Positions 1 through 5,987 are shown, counted from the first letter of the stretch. The stretch is 9,444 bases of DNA from Erginobacter sp964465735 (GCA_964465735.1 CAYXKT010000111.1:1-9444), one strand, 5' to 3'. Made by a program: numbers and translations. Notes: a model not told the origin generated them from the letters alone.

Positions 1-52
1 TCGGCCAGCAAAATCTTAGCACATTTCATCCGCAATAATCGCTCAACTTAGG
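1..52 (-). mobile_element. MITE family A, partial copy cut by the window start
   Basis: This is the reverse complement of the left end of the element at 903-1063. It matches over all 52 bases with one difference (element base 30, T here and C there). The outer tip CCTAAGTTGAGCGATTATTG lies at 52-33 on the minus strand. The rest of the element is outside the window, so its target duplication cannot be checked; the flanking bases here are taaca (53-57). It sits 17 bases beyond the stop codon of the hemerythrin-like gene. No transposase is visible, so it is a non-autonomous copy or the tip of a longer element. Confidence 0.8.
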
Positions 53-69
53 TAACATTTTGATATCGT

Positions 70-576
70 TCAAGTGTTGAGGTCTGAAGATACAGTGACG
101 CTCTGAACCCAGATTTTGAAGCTACCCTGGATGCCCAGCTTTTCTCTCACATACTCTCCGATCAGTATTGCGGTAGGATATGACACCTCCTCCTCGGTCT
201 GCGCGTGAAGTGTGAGAGCTTCGGCGAACTCGACATATTCCATCTTGTCGGCCTTCTTGGCCGCCGCGGACAATTTCCCCAGGGCGGCAACGATCAACTT
301 GTGTTCCGCGAGCATCCGGTCAAGGTCCGCCTTAAGCTTGTCGGTCAACGCCAGCACTTCTTTCATCTCGGAAACAACCTTGCCTTTAGCCAGATCTTGA
401 AGTAGTCCCAGGGGAGGCAATGCGTATTCCTCCTCCTTGACGAAGTGCGGGTGCATCAGCTCGGCTACGGCCTTTGCCGAATCGCCGAGTTCGCCCGGCT
501 CCTTCGTGGCTTTACGCAACATCTCGTGAAGTTCCTGATGTTCAATTTTCAGCGGGTGCGGGATTTCAAATTTCAT
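70..576 (-). CDS. Hemerythrin HHE-domain protein
   Basis: This 168-residue protein is predicted to be a cytoplasmic four-helix-bundle protein that binds a di-iron centre, as HHE/hemerythrin-like proteins do in oxygen, nitric oxide or redox sensing and iron handling. Candidate ligands are H13 and H17 in the first helix, H42-x-H44 with E48/E49 in HPHFVKEEE, H92 in the third helix, and H124 with E128/E129 in HAQTEEE. This is the usual H...HxxxE...H...HxxxxE spacing. There is no signal peptide or membrane segment. The short tail after about residue 150 is not typical of the domain. The start is supported by GGAGG (complement of 586-590) 9 nt upstream. An unrecognised 39-codon open frame ends in TGA overlapping this ATG (ATGA), so translation may be coupled. 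The exact function cannot be told from sequence. Confidence 0.85.
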   Translation of the reverse strand: MKFEIPHPLKIEHQELHEMLRKATKEPGELGDSAKAVAELMHPHFVKEEEYALPPLGLLQDLAKGKVVSEMKEVLALTDKLKADLDRMLAEHKLIVAALGKLSAAAKKADKMEYVEFAEALTLHAQTEEEVSYPTAILIGEYVREKLGIQGSFKIWVQSVTVSSDLNT

Positions 577-692
577 TTCGATATTCCTCCCTCAATGGGT
601 TTTCCCAATAACGCCTGACGGCGAGTTAACCTGAGTATTTCCTCGCGCAGCGGACTAAGGGATCCGGCAAGAAGTTCTGCTCTAACAACTGG
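573..692 (-). other. 39-codon open frame overlapping the hemerythrin start
   Basis: From a TAG at 695-693 the minus strand stays open for 39 codons and closes with TGA at 575-573, which overlaps the hemerythrin ATG in an ATGA arrangement. The inferred peptide ends with LTRRQALLGKPIEGGISK and has a normal-looking composition, but the frame has no ATG or GTG and I do not recognise a family. It may be the 3' remnant of a gene that once preceded the hemerythrin gene, or chance. The hemerythrin Shine-Dalgarno lies inside it. Confidence 0.2.
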
Positions 693-737
693 CTAATGCC
701 GCCGGAGACCAAACTGACCTGTCGTTAGAGCAGAGCT
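673..737. repeat. 17-bp imperfect inverted repeat (hairpin)
   Basis: Bases 673-689 pair with 721-737 around a 31-nt loop. The core TCTGCTCTAAC pairs perfectly with GTTAGAGCAGA; the whole arm has one A/C mismatch and one G/T wobble. There is no T-run on either side, so it is not a classical Rho-independent terminator. It lies between two minus-strand open frames, and the stop codon of the upstream one (725-727) is in one arm. It could be an mRNA processing or stability hairpin, or the scar of a small mobile element. Confidence 0.5.
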
Positions 738-902
738 CCCTGGAGCGAGTGAAGGGATGTTGTAAAAATGCCAAGGATTATCGCCAGGATGATAGTGACC
801 AAAACTCCCCAGTCGAAACTGCCCGGAAACGCCGGCGAAGATAAAAACGTTCGATAGCTGAACCAGCTTTTCCGGTCTGCTTGAGCAGTCAGCTTACTTA
901 TG
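725..902 (-). pseudogene. Fragment of a small membrane protein next to the MITE
   Basis: The minus strand is open from the MITE edge to TAA at 727-725, giving roughly 56-59 codons. The peptide contains SFDWGVLVTIILAIILGIF followed by TTSLHSLQGALL, so one hydrophobic segment of about 15-18 residues follows a polar N-terminal part with RKSWFSYR. No ATG, GTG or TTG start precedes the hydrophobic segment. Joining the sequence as it was before MITE insertion does not supply one either, because that frame meets a TAA inside the end of hicA. I read it as a decayed or partial gene of unknown family; a short genuine membrane peptide with an unusual start is possible. Confidence 0.3.
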
Positions 903-1063
903 CCTAAGTTGAGCGATTATTGCGGATGAAACGTGCTAAGATTTTGCTGGCCGACGGGTTGCGAAAACCGCAGCCATATCCAGGAGATATGGCGAGGATT
1001 TTCAATATCCGTTCGGACGCAAAAGATTGGTGCAGTTCGCCGCATAGAATCGCTCAACTTAGG
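903..1063 (+). mobile_element. MITE family A, complete 161-bp copy with target duplication
   Basis: The left end CCTAAGTTGAGCGATTATTG and the right end ...AATCGCTCAACTTAGG are terminal inverted repeats: the outer 16 bases match perfectly and similarity continues to about base 28. The element is flanked by a perfect 5-bp direct repeat TTATG (898-902 and 1064-1068), the signature of transposition. Inside, GCCATATC (973-980) and GATATGGC (986-993) form an 8-bp perfect hairpin with a 5-nt loop. It encodes no transposase. The CC-start and 5-bp duplication would suit several IS families (IS1380 is one candidate), but I cannot assign the parent. It was inserted right behind the hicA stop codon. Confidence 0.88.
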
Positions 1064-1290
1064 TTATGGCAATGCATTAAATTCCTCAACGGAAAGGCCG
1101 GCATACTTCAGGATATGTGAAAGAGTAACTCTCTTAATCGGATTATGGGCGGGAACCGTGAGCTTTAGTGCTTTAGTGGCAATTCGTTTGTGAAGGCGGA
1201 TGTGCTGCCTTTCTCACGGACAACAACCCATCCATTTCGCTTGAGAGCCCGCAAGACCTTGTCGTAATTTACGCTGGGATATTTTGTCAT
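1064..1290 (-). pseudogene. hicA: HicA toxin gene, frameshifted
   Basis: HicA is a small double-stranded-RNA-binding-fold mRNA endoribonuclease, neutralised by HicB. Reading from ATG at 1290 gives MTKYPSVNYDKVLRALKRNG then WVVVREKGS, typical of the family, but the frame then runs into an early TAA (41 codons in all). The remaining HicA sequence, RIATKALKLTVPAHNPIKR through the family-typical AGLSVEEF end, continues in another frame to TAA at 1066-1064. One base appears lost at about 1203/1204. With it, the product would be 75 residues and the junction would read KGSHIRLHKR, so the shift falls on the catalytic His (about residue 30) of the GSH motif. The start overlaps the hicB stop by 4 nt (ATGA). 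The TAA lies within the MITE target duplication. A sequencing error is the alternative. Confidence 0.85.
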
Positions 1291-1490
1291 ACTACCAGCT
1301 CGAGCAGTTCTGCGCTGGGTACAAAACTGGGATCGTCATCTACGGGCTCCAGGTAAAGGTCAATAACTTCTCGAATATTTAACCGGGTATCTTCGCGTGT
1401 ATTTCCCTCGCTTACGCGACCTGGCAGTGATGGGATATCAGCGGTATAACCGCCTTCATTACTTGGCTCTAAGATGACTTATATTTTCAT
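1287..1490 (-). pseudogene. hicB: HicB antitoxin gene with early stop codon
   Basis: From ATG at 1490 the frame reads M-K-I-stop and then continues VILEPSNEGGYTADIPSLPG, RVSEGNTRED, IREVIDLYLEP, a clear short HicB (UPF0150 type, partial RNase H fold; binds HicA and represses the operon). The TAA at 1481-1479 replaces codon 4, where relatives commonly have an aromatic or polar residue, as in MKYKVILEP. There is no alternative start just after it. The family's usual GC after SLP is GR here, and the usual EEAL stretch is EDTR, which also hints at relaxed selection. The order is hicB then hicA with a 4-nt overlap. With the hicA frameshift, neither partner can be made as written. Confidence 0.85.
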
Positions 1491-1507
1491 AATTGTCGTT
1501 TGTTCAA

Positions 1508-1536
1508 AATATATACCACTATGTCATCTTTAGCAA
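1508..1536 (-). promoter_or_regulatory. Probable hicBA promoter with overlapping palindrome
   Basis: On the minus strand a -35-like TTGCTA (1536-1531) is followed after exactly 17 nt by a -10-like TATATT (1513-1508). Transcription would begin near 1501, only about 11 nt before the hicB ATG, and no Shine-Dalgarno is seen. The -35 lies in the palindrome TTAGC-AA-GCTAA (1530-1541). A further AGCTAA half-site at 1547-1552 is 11 bp from the AGCTAA at 1536-1541, one helical turn away. This is a plausible operator for autoregulation by the antitoxin or another repressor. It is a motif reading only. Confidence 0.4.
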
Positions 1537-1636
1537 GCTAACGGTGAGCTAAGCCCAGATCCGCTTGAGCAAATAGTAATTCCCTATACCCGGCCGGCCG
1601 GTCCGGCAGGTGAATCTAATCCACCCGGGACATAAA

Positions 1637-1784
1637 TTAGTGCCTGAACGGAAACCCTAAAAAACAGGTCATTGCGAAAAGGGGCAACGAAGCAATCTGT
1701 TGGTTTTGTGATGAGATTGCTTCGTCAATCCGTTCCCCACGATGATCAATTCTGTGTAATCGGAGATTTCTGTTCAGGCACTAA
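1637..1784. mobile_element. MITE family B, about 145 bp, with internal REP-like hairpin
   Basis: Terminal inverted repeats TTAGTGCCTGAACGGAAACC (1637-1656) and the complement of 1765-1784 match at 18 of 20 positions. If the element proper starts at GTGCC (1640) and ends at GGCAC (1781), it is flanked by TA on both sides, as for IS630/Tc1-type insertion, but TA is also part of the palindrome so this is not proof. Inside, ACGAAGCAATCT (1687-1698) and AGATTGCTTCGT (1714-1725) form a perfect 12-bp stem with a 15-nt loop, and the GTCATTGCG...CGAAGCAATCT arm resembles REP-like repeats seen in many bacterial genomes. No coding capacity. In the rest of the 1491-1906 gap I see only the hicBA promoter and a GC-rich patch at about 1590-1605. 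Confidence 0.75.
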
Positions 1785-1906
1785 CTATTGACTGAGCAGG
1801 ACTTTATCTGTCGGAGTGAATATTTTCCGCTTTAACTTTGACGGAGATAGAATTCTACCATATCGGCGTCACGCTTAATCTGTCCAAAACTCCTGACCGG
1901 AAGGTT

Positions 1907-2200
1907 ATGAAAACCTTATCGGAAGATCCTCCTCCCTCGCAAGAAAATCTTTTGGATGAGATCCGCGAGGCAATGCGACTGCGGCATTACTTCATCCGAA
2001 CCGAGCAGACCCACCTCAACCCGATCAAGCAATCCGGCATCTTCCACAAAAAGCGCCCTCCTCGACCAACCCGTTCGGGTGTTTCCCGTCAAGGAGTTAA
2101 AAGGGACCATCATCGAATCTTGTCTGGACTGCCCGCCGCAGTGGCGGCGCCGGCGGGGAAGGTTGCAGCGCCCTGAACAGGCCCCACTTCTCTGATCGTA
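1907..2200 (+). pseudogene. Remnant of an integron-type tyrosine recombinase
   Basis: From ATG at 1907 the product runs MKTLSEDPPPSQENLLDEIR then EAMRLRHYFIRTEQTHLNPI and FHKKRPPR. The order LLD-x-RExxRxRHYxxRTE...I..F..FH.KRHP is the N-terminal SAM-like DNA-binding part of IntI-type integrases. The usual core and most of the catalytic domain are absent. The following residues, RDHHRILSGLPAAVAA and PAGKVAAP, then a TGA at 2174-2176, can be lined up with the RRHH...LQRAVRRAVRRAGI.KP.TPHTLRHS region of IntI, with the catalytic box degraded. This suggests an internal deletion of some 150-200 residues; that second alignment is my inference and weaker. The frame is open from 1838, but 1838-1906 has no family likeness. 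No attI or attC was recognised nearby. Confidence 0.65.
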
Positions 2201-2233
2201 TTTTCCTATCATATTTTTTAGCATATTTTCAGC

Positions 2234-2262
2234 TTGCGCTCACCGGGCTTTTCAGCCATAAT
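2234..2262 (+). promoter_or_regulatory. Possible promoter of the large secreted protein gene
   Basis: TTGCGC (2234-2239), a 17-nt spacer and CATAAT (2257-2262) form a sigma70-like pair with a good -10 and a poor -35, about 75 nt before the ATG. The surrounding 2177-2344 is AT-rich and holds no gene. Confidence 0.3.
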
Positions 2263-2344
2263 TTATATCCTATAGCAGGCTATTCATCGTTGAAAAGAAA
2301 AAGCACTGAAAGCGATTTCTTGTCATCTTGGGAAGAAAGATCTG

Positions 2345-5300
2345 ATGAATAAACCCCTGGTAACCTTTATAATCACCGGCCTGCTCGCCGGGATCTGCGG
2401 ACGGGCACTGGCCCAGCCGTCCCCCACCCCCCCACCCGCGGTCCACTTTGTCTCCCATACCGGCAATAACGTCTATCCCTACACTACCTGGGACGACGCC
2501 GCCTGGAAGGTGGAGAGCGCGCTGGCCGCCTGCTGGACCGCCGGCACGGTAATGGTCGCGCCTGATTCCGATCCGTACTACTTCGGTCCCCTGTTTTTCA
2601 AAACCAGTATGACGATCACGGGTTCTGACCCCGCCAACCGACCAACCTGTGTGCTCAACCAGGACATCGATAGTACCGCCGCGTGGTTCTATGCCACGGG
2701 AACGCACACCGTAAACATCGCCAACCTGCGCCTGGACGCCGGCGGCAACGGCCAGAAGTGTCATTACGGAATCTGGTACTTAAACGGTGCCGATGGGGTG
2801 ATTGAGAACAACCTGATCGAGAACGTGTTCTACCAGAACTCTCTCGGTCTGGGCATCCGGGTTCACGATGATGTGGTCATCCGGGGCAATACCATCCGGA
2901 ATTTCGAGCGGATCGGGATCTACTGCGTCTCCGACACCACCTACGACTGCCTGATCACCGGGAACACCATCCAGGGAAAAAACCTGCCTGAAAGGATCGA
3001 CTACGGCATCGAGGTAGCCGCCGGGGGCCACGCCACCATCGAGGACAACGAGATCTTCGACTGCGCGGGTGTGACCCCCTGGACCTCCGCCGGTATCTTT
3101 GTCCACGGCGCGTACTGGTCCACTTATGGACAGTCGGGTGTAGTCTTGCGAAACAACCGGATTCACGACAACCGGTTCGGATTGCTGGCGGGATACTCGC
3201 TGGACGGCGATTTGACCTCGGTCATCGGAACCGGCAACAGTTTTACCGGCAACGACTACGGGGTCCGCCTGGACAAAGCGGACACGCTCTACCTCAATCA
3301 GGGGAACATCACGGACAACTACTACTACGGGGTGATCAGCACCTCGGGTGCCACCGCCGACGCCACTAATAACTGGTGGAGCCACCCCCAAGGCCCTTAT
3401 GATCCGGATAACCCGGGGCACAGCGGATTGGGCGACCGAGTCAGCATCGATGTGCTTTACGATCCCTGGCTGGGCGGAGAATGGTCCTCACCGACCCCGA
3501 CCCCGATCGGTTACCATACGCCCATTCCAACTCCTTCCCTATCCCCTCCCCCGACACCCATCCCCACGGCCACTCCGCCGGCTTCGGCCACCCCGACCCC
3601 CGTCCCGACCGCCACACCGGTCGGCTACCTGACCCCCACCCCCCGGCCCACCATCAACGGAGGGTTCTTCGTCGACGGCAGCGGGGCGAAGGCCGATGAT
3701 TCCTTCAGCGGTGCCTATCCCGACTGGCAGGGCCAGAGCGACGGTCCCTGGAAAACGATCGGACACGCCGCCGCCCAGCTGGAGGCGGGACAAACCGCCT
3801 GGATCAGATTCACCAGCTACCGGGAACAGGTGGACCAGATGGCCCACAGCGGAACCGCGAACTCCCGGATCACTCTGGCCGGAGACATCAGGGGAGAATA
3901 CTGGGCGGACAGCCTGGACCGTCCGCTGCTCGACGGAAATTTTTACGCCCACAGCAACGCCATCCTCTCCAGCCGGGATTACTGGACCTACCGAGATCTC
4001 GCCGCCTGGCACTACGACCAGACGGCCTTTGCCACCATATATAACGCCGCCAACGGCAACAGCTTCATCAACTGCCTGGCCTCCAACAACGGGGAATCGG
4101 GCTTCAGCGCCGCCTACAGAAATGAGGACACACTTTTCGAGGATTGCGTGGCTCACGGAAATATCGTCAACGGCTTCGTCGCTTATCTGATGAACCACCC
4201 TGACAATCCTCTGATCCTGAGAAGATGCCGGTCTTACGACAACTGGATCGGGGCCTACCTGATCCTGAGCGCCCCGCAGCACAACCCGGTCGCCAGCCCG
4301 ATCCTGATCGAGTCCTGCCTCTACGCCAATAACTCCTACGTCGGGGTCAAGGGCGAATGGAGCAGCCTGACGATGGTCAACACCACCATCGCCGACAACG
4401 GCCACCACGGTTTTTACTGCGGGAACTACAACGAGCACACCGGGCACGATACCTGGATCTACAACAGCATTGTCACCGACAACTGCCAGGTCCCGGGTGT
4501 CGTCCATTACGGTATCTTCGACAATTCCGGGCAGTTTCTGGAGACGGATTACAATTGCGTCACCGACAACGAGAACGACTATGGGGGCCAGGCCGCAGCC
4601 GGCGCGAATTCGACTGCGGCCGATCCCCTTTATGTGAACCGGGACGAGGAAAATTACCAGATCAAGTACACCTCTCCGGCCCGGGGAGCGGGCAACGACC
4701 TCTGGGCCCCTCAGACCGACCTCAACGGCAATCTATTTGATGACCCTCCCAGTATGGGGGCCTACGAAGCCGCCTCTCAGCCCACCCCGACCCCATCGGT
4801 CACCCCCACTCCTTCCGTCACCGCGACCACAAGCCCGACACCAAAGTCTTCAGCCACCCCGACCCCCAGCCTGACCCCGCTCCCCTCGGCCACCACTACC
4901 CCTAGTCCGCCCCCCCCAGCGCCCATCACCCCGACGCCTTTGGCGGAGCCAACGACCACAGTCGCGCCCTCGGCCTCGCCGGTTCCCACCCCGTTCCGCC
5001 TGGTGGTGGACGGGAAGGACTACAACGGGGACGGTCAGGACGACATCGCGGCCTGGCGGCCGGCGGACGGACAATGGTACATCGAACTCGGCCGATCCCT
5101 TCATCCAAAGGTTTTCTCGTTTGGACAGAGCGGAGACATCCCGGCATCCGGTGACTATGACGGGGACGGACTGACTGACCCGGGGATCTTCCGGCCGGCG
5201 ACAGGGATGTGGGCGGCGCGGGGACTGACCCGATTCTACTTCGGCCAACCGGGAGATATCCCGGTCCCCGCCGACTATGCCGGGGACGGGCTGACCAACC

Positions 5301-5755
5301 CGGGGATCTTCCGAGAAACCCAGGGAATGTGGGCGGTGCGGGGGGTGACCCGAGTTTATTTCGGCACCCTCGGCGACCTTCCGCTTCCGGTGGACCTGGA
5401 CGGAGAGGGTACGGCCCGCATCGGAATCTTCCGGCCAGCTTCCGGGTTGTGGGCGATCCAAGGGCTGACCCGGATCTATTTTGGTATTGGGAGCGACTAC
5501 CCGATCCCGGCCAACTACGCAGAGACCGGAGATCAGCAAATTGCGATCTTCCGGGAGACAACTGGAATCTGGGCGGTAGAAAGCCTGACCCGGTTCTACT
5601 TCGGCCGGACCGGAGACTTCCCCCAGGCAGGGGATTACGCCGGTGACGGCCAGATCAGAGCAGCGGTTTACCGCCCGGCGAACGGCCTCTGGGCGGTCAG
5701 AGGAATAACTCGGATCTACTGGGGTGGCCAGCCCTACATCCCGGTCTCCTGGTAG
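2345..5755 (+). CDS. Secreted two-beta-helix protein with Thr-Pro linkers and C-terminal DxDGDG-type repeats
   Basis: A 1136-residue exported protein of unknown substrate. Residues 1-23 are a type I signal peptide (MNK, a hydrophobic core, ALA before Q24). A short Pro-rich joint leads to a right-handed parallel beta-helix (about 33-378) with NosD/pectate-lyase-type N-rich coils (NNLIENV, RGNTIRN, ITGNTIQG) and the NNWW..P.GP...DPWL closing motif. A Thr/Pro linker spans about 379-441. A second helix (about 442-811) ends in SPARGAG...DLNGN...SMGAYE, as in choice-of-anchor-Q proteins. A second Thr/Pro linker covers about 812-883. Residues 892-1136 are one 45-residue and five exact 40-residue repeats with D-Y-x-G-D-G loops, perhaps a calcium-binding beta-propeller. 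It may bind or cleave polysaccharide, but no catalytic residues are assignable. No sorting signal or C-terminal anchor is visible. GGAAG at 2331-2335 supports the start. Codons favour C/G third positions more than the neighbours do. Confidence 0.9.
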   Translation: MNKPLVTFIITGLLAGICGRALAQPSPTPPPAVHFVSHTGNNVYPYTTWDDAAWKVESALAACWTAGTVMVAPDSDPYYFGPLFFKTSMTITGSDPANRPTCVLNQDIDSTAAWFYATGTHTVNIANLRLDAGGNGQKCHYGIWYLNGADGVIENNLIENVFYQNSLGLGIRVHDDVVIRGNTIRNFERIGIYCVSDTTYDCLITGNTIQGKNLPERIDYGIEVAAGGHATIEDNEIFDCAGVTPWTSAGIFVHGAYWSTYGQSGVVLRNNRIHDNRFGLLAGYSLDGDLTSVIGTGNSFTGNDYGVRLDKADTLYLNQGNITDNYYYGVISTSGATADATNNWWSHPQGPYDPDNPGHSGLGDRVSIDVLYDPWLGGEWSSPTPTPIGYHTPIPTPSLSPPPTPIPTATPPASATPTPVPTATPVGYLTPTPRPTINGGFFVDGSGAKADDSFSGAYPDWQGQSDGPWKTIGHAAAQLEAGQTAWIRFTSYREQVDQMAHSGTANSRITLAGDIRGEYWADSLDRPLLDGNFYAHSNAILSSRDYWTYRDLAAWHYDQTAFATIYNAANGNSFINCLASNNGESGFSAAYRNEDTLFEDCVAHGNIVNGFVAYLMNHPDNPLILRRCRSYDNWIGAYLILSAPQHNPVASPILIESCLYANNSYVGVKGEWSSLTMVNTTIADNGHHGFYCGNYNEHTGHDTWIYNSIVTDNCQVPGVVHYGIFDNSGQFLETDYNCVTDNENDYGGQAAAGANSTAADPLYVNRDEENYQIKYTSPARGAGNDLWAPQTDLNGNLFDDPPSMGAYEAASQPTPTPSVTPTPSVTATTSPTPKSSATPTPSLTPLPSATTTPSPPPPAPITPTPLAEPTTTVAPSASPVPTPFRLVVDGKDYNGDGQDDIAAWRPADGQWYIELGRSLHPKVFSFGQSGDIPASGDYDGDGLTDPGIFRPATGMWAARGLTRFYFGQPGDIPVPADYAGDGLTNPGIFRETQGMWAVRGVTRVYFGTLGDLPLPVDLDGEGTARIGIFRPASGLWAIQGLTRIYFGIGSDYPIPANYAETGDQQIAIFRETTGIWAVESLTRFYFGRTGDFPQAGDYAGDGQIRAAVYRPANGLWAVRGITRIYWGGQPYIPVSW
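5153..5752 (+). repeat. Five exact 120-bp tandem coding units
   Basis: DYxGDG-type loops begin at 5153, 5273, 5393, 5513 and 5633, each exactly 120 bp (40 residues) apart, and the last unit ends on the final sense codon (5750-5752). A longer first unit of 135 bp begins at 5018. The consensus within a unit is roughly D-Y-x-G-D-G-x(5)-I-F-R-x(3)-G-x-W-A-x(3)-T-R-x-Y-F-G-x(3)-D-x-P. The nucleotide sequence has diverged between units, so this is an old protein-level repeat rather than a fresh slippage array. The acidic loop is kept in units 1, 2 and 5 and weakened in units 3 (DLDGEG) and 4 (NYAETG). Confidence 0.92.
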
Positions 5756-5770
5756 CCCCCCTCTTTTTTT
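5721..5770 (+). terminator. Probable Rho-independent terminator overlapping the gene end
   Basis: GGGGTGGCCA (5721-5730) can pair with TGGTAGCCCC (5750-5759), with one mismatch and two wobbles, around a 19-nt loop. It is followed by CC and TCTTTTTTT (5762-5770). The TAG stop of the secreted protein is in the 3' arm. The T-run is strong and the stem imperfect. It would separate this gene from the downstream pterin operon. Confidence 0.45.
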
Positions 5771-5941
5771 CCGCAATCAGGTCCAGTAGCGGGAATTTAA
5801 CCGGTTCCGGGAAGATGAGATGACAGCTAAAAAAGACCGAAAAGTAATTTCCTGCCCATCAGAAAGATCCATCCTTTTTATTTGCCTCTATCGCACCAAT
5901 TTACAATTTTCCCAACACGCTATCTATCAAAAGCAACGCTC

Positions 5942-5970
5942 TTGACATTCGCTTGATTGACGGATTCTCA
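5942..5970 (+). promoter_or_regulatory. Weak candidate promoter of the pterin operon
   Basis: A perfect -35-like TTGACA (5942-5947) lies 52 nt before the start codon, but the best -10 at 17 nt spacing is only TTCTCA (5965-5970). The gap 5771-5941 contains no gene that I can see. The operon must have a promoter somewhere here if the upstream hairpin terminates transcription; this is the best candidate by eye. Confidence 0.25.
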
Positions 5971-5987
5971 AATGGCGTTTAACCATC

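Noticed and set aside
920..1193. Plus-strand open frames of 66 and 86 codons
   Set aside because: They run through the MITE and the antisense of hicA, with no ribosome site or family likeness.
1530..1560. GCTAAC/GTTAGC motifs as integron attC core sites near the integrase remnant
   Set aside because: They do not fit the RYYYAAC/GTTRRRY core pattern and no paired second core with a foldable body was found.
1838..1906. Upstream ATG at 1838 as the true start of the recombinase
   Set aside because: The first 23 residues show no likeness to the family, while the ATG at 1907 places the N-terminus where IntI proteins usually begin.
2384..2401. Lipobox at C18 of the secreted protein
   Set aside because: The residue before Cys is Ile (AGIC) rather than Gly, Ala or Ser, and an ALA-Q signal peptidase I site follows five residues later.
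3539..4507. Long antisense open frames across the secreted-protein gene (also 2780-3421, 4850-5776, 4926-5561)
   Set aside because: They mirror the GC-rich, C/G-ending codons of the plus-strand gene, lack family motifs and have skewed compositions rich in V, G, D and R. The plus strand has a signal peptide and clear domains.
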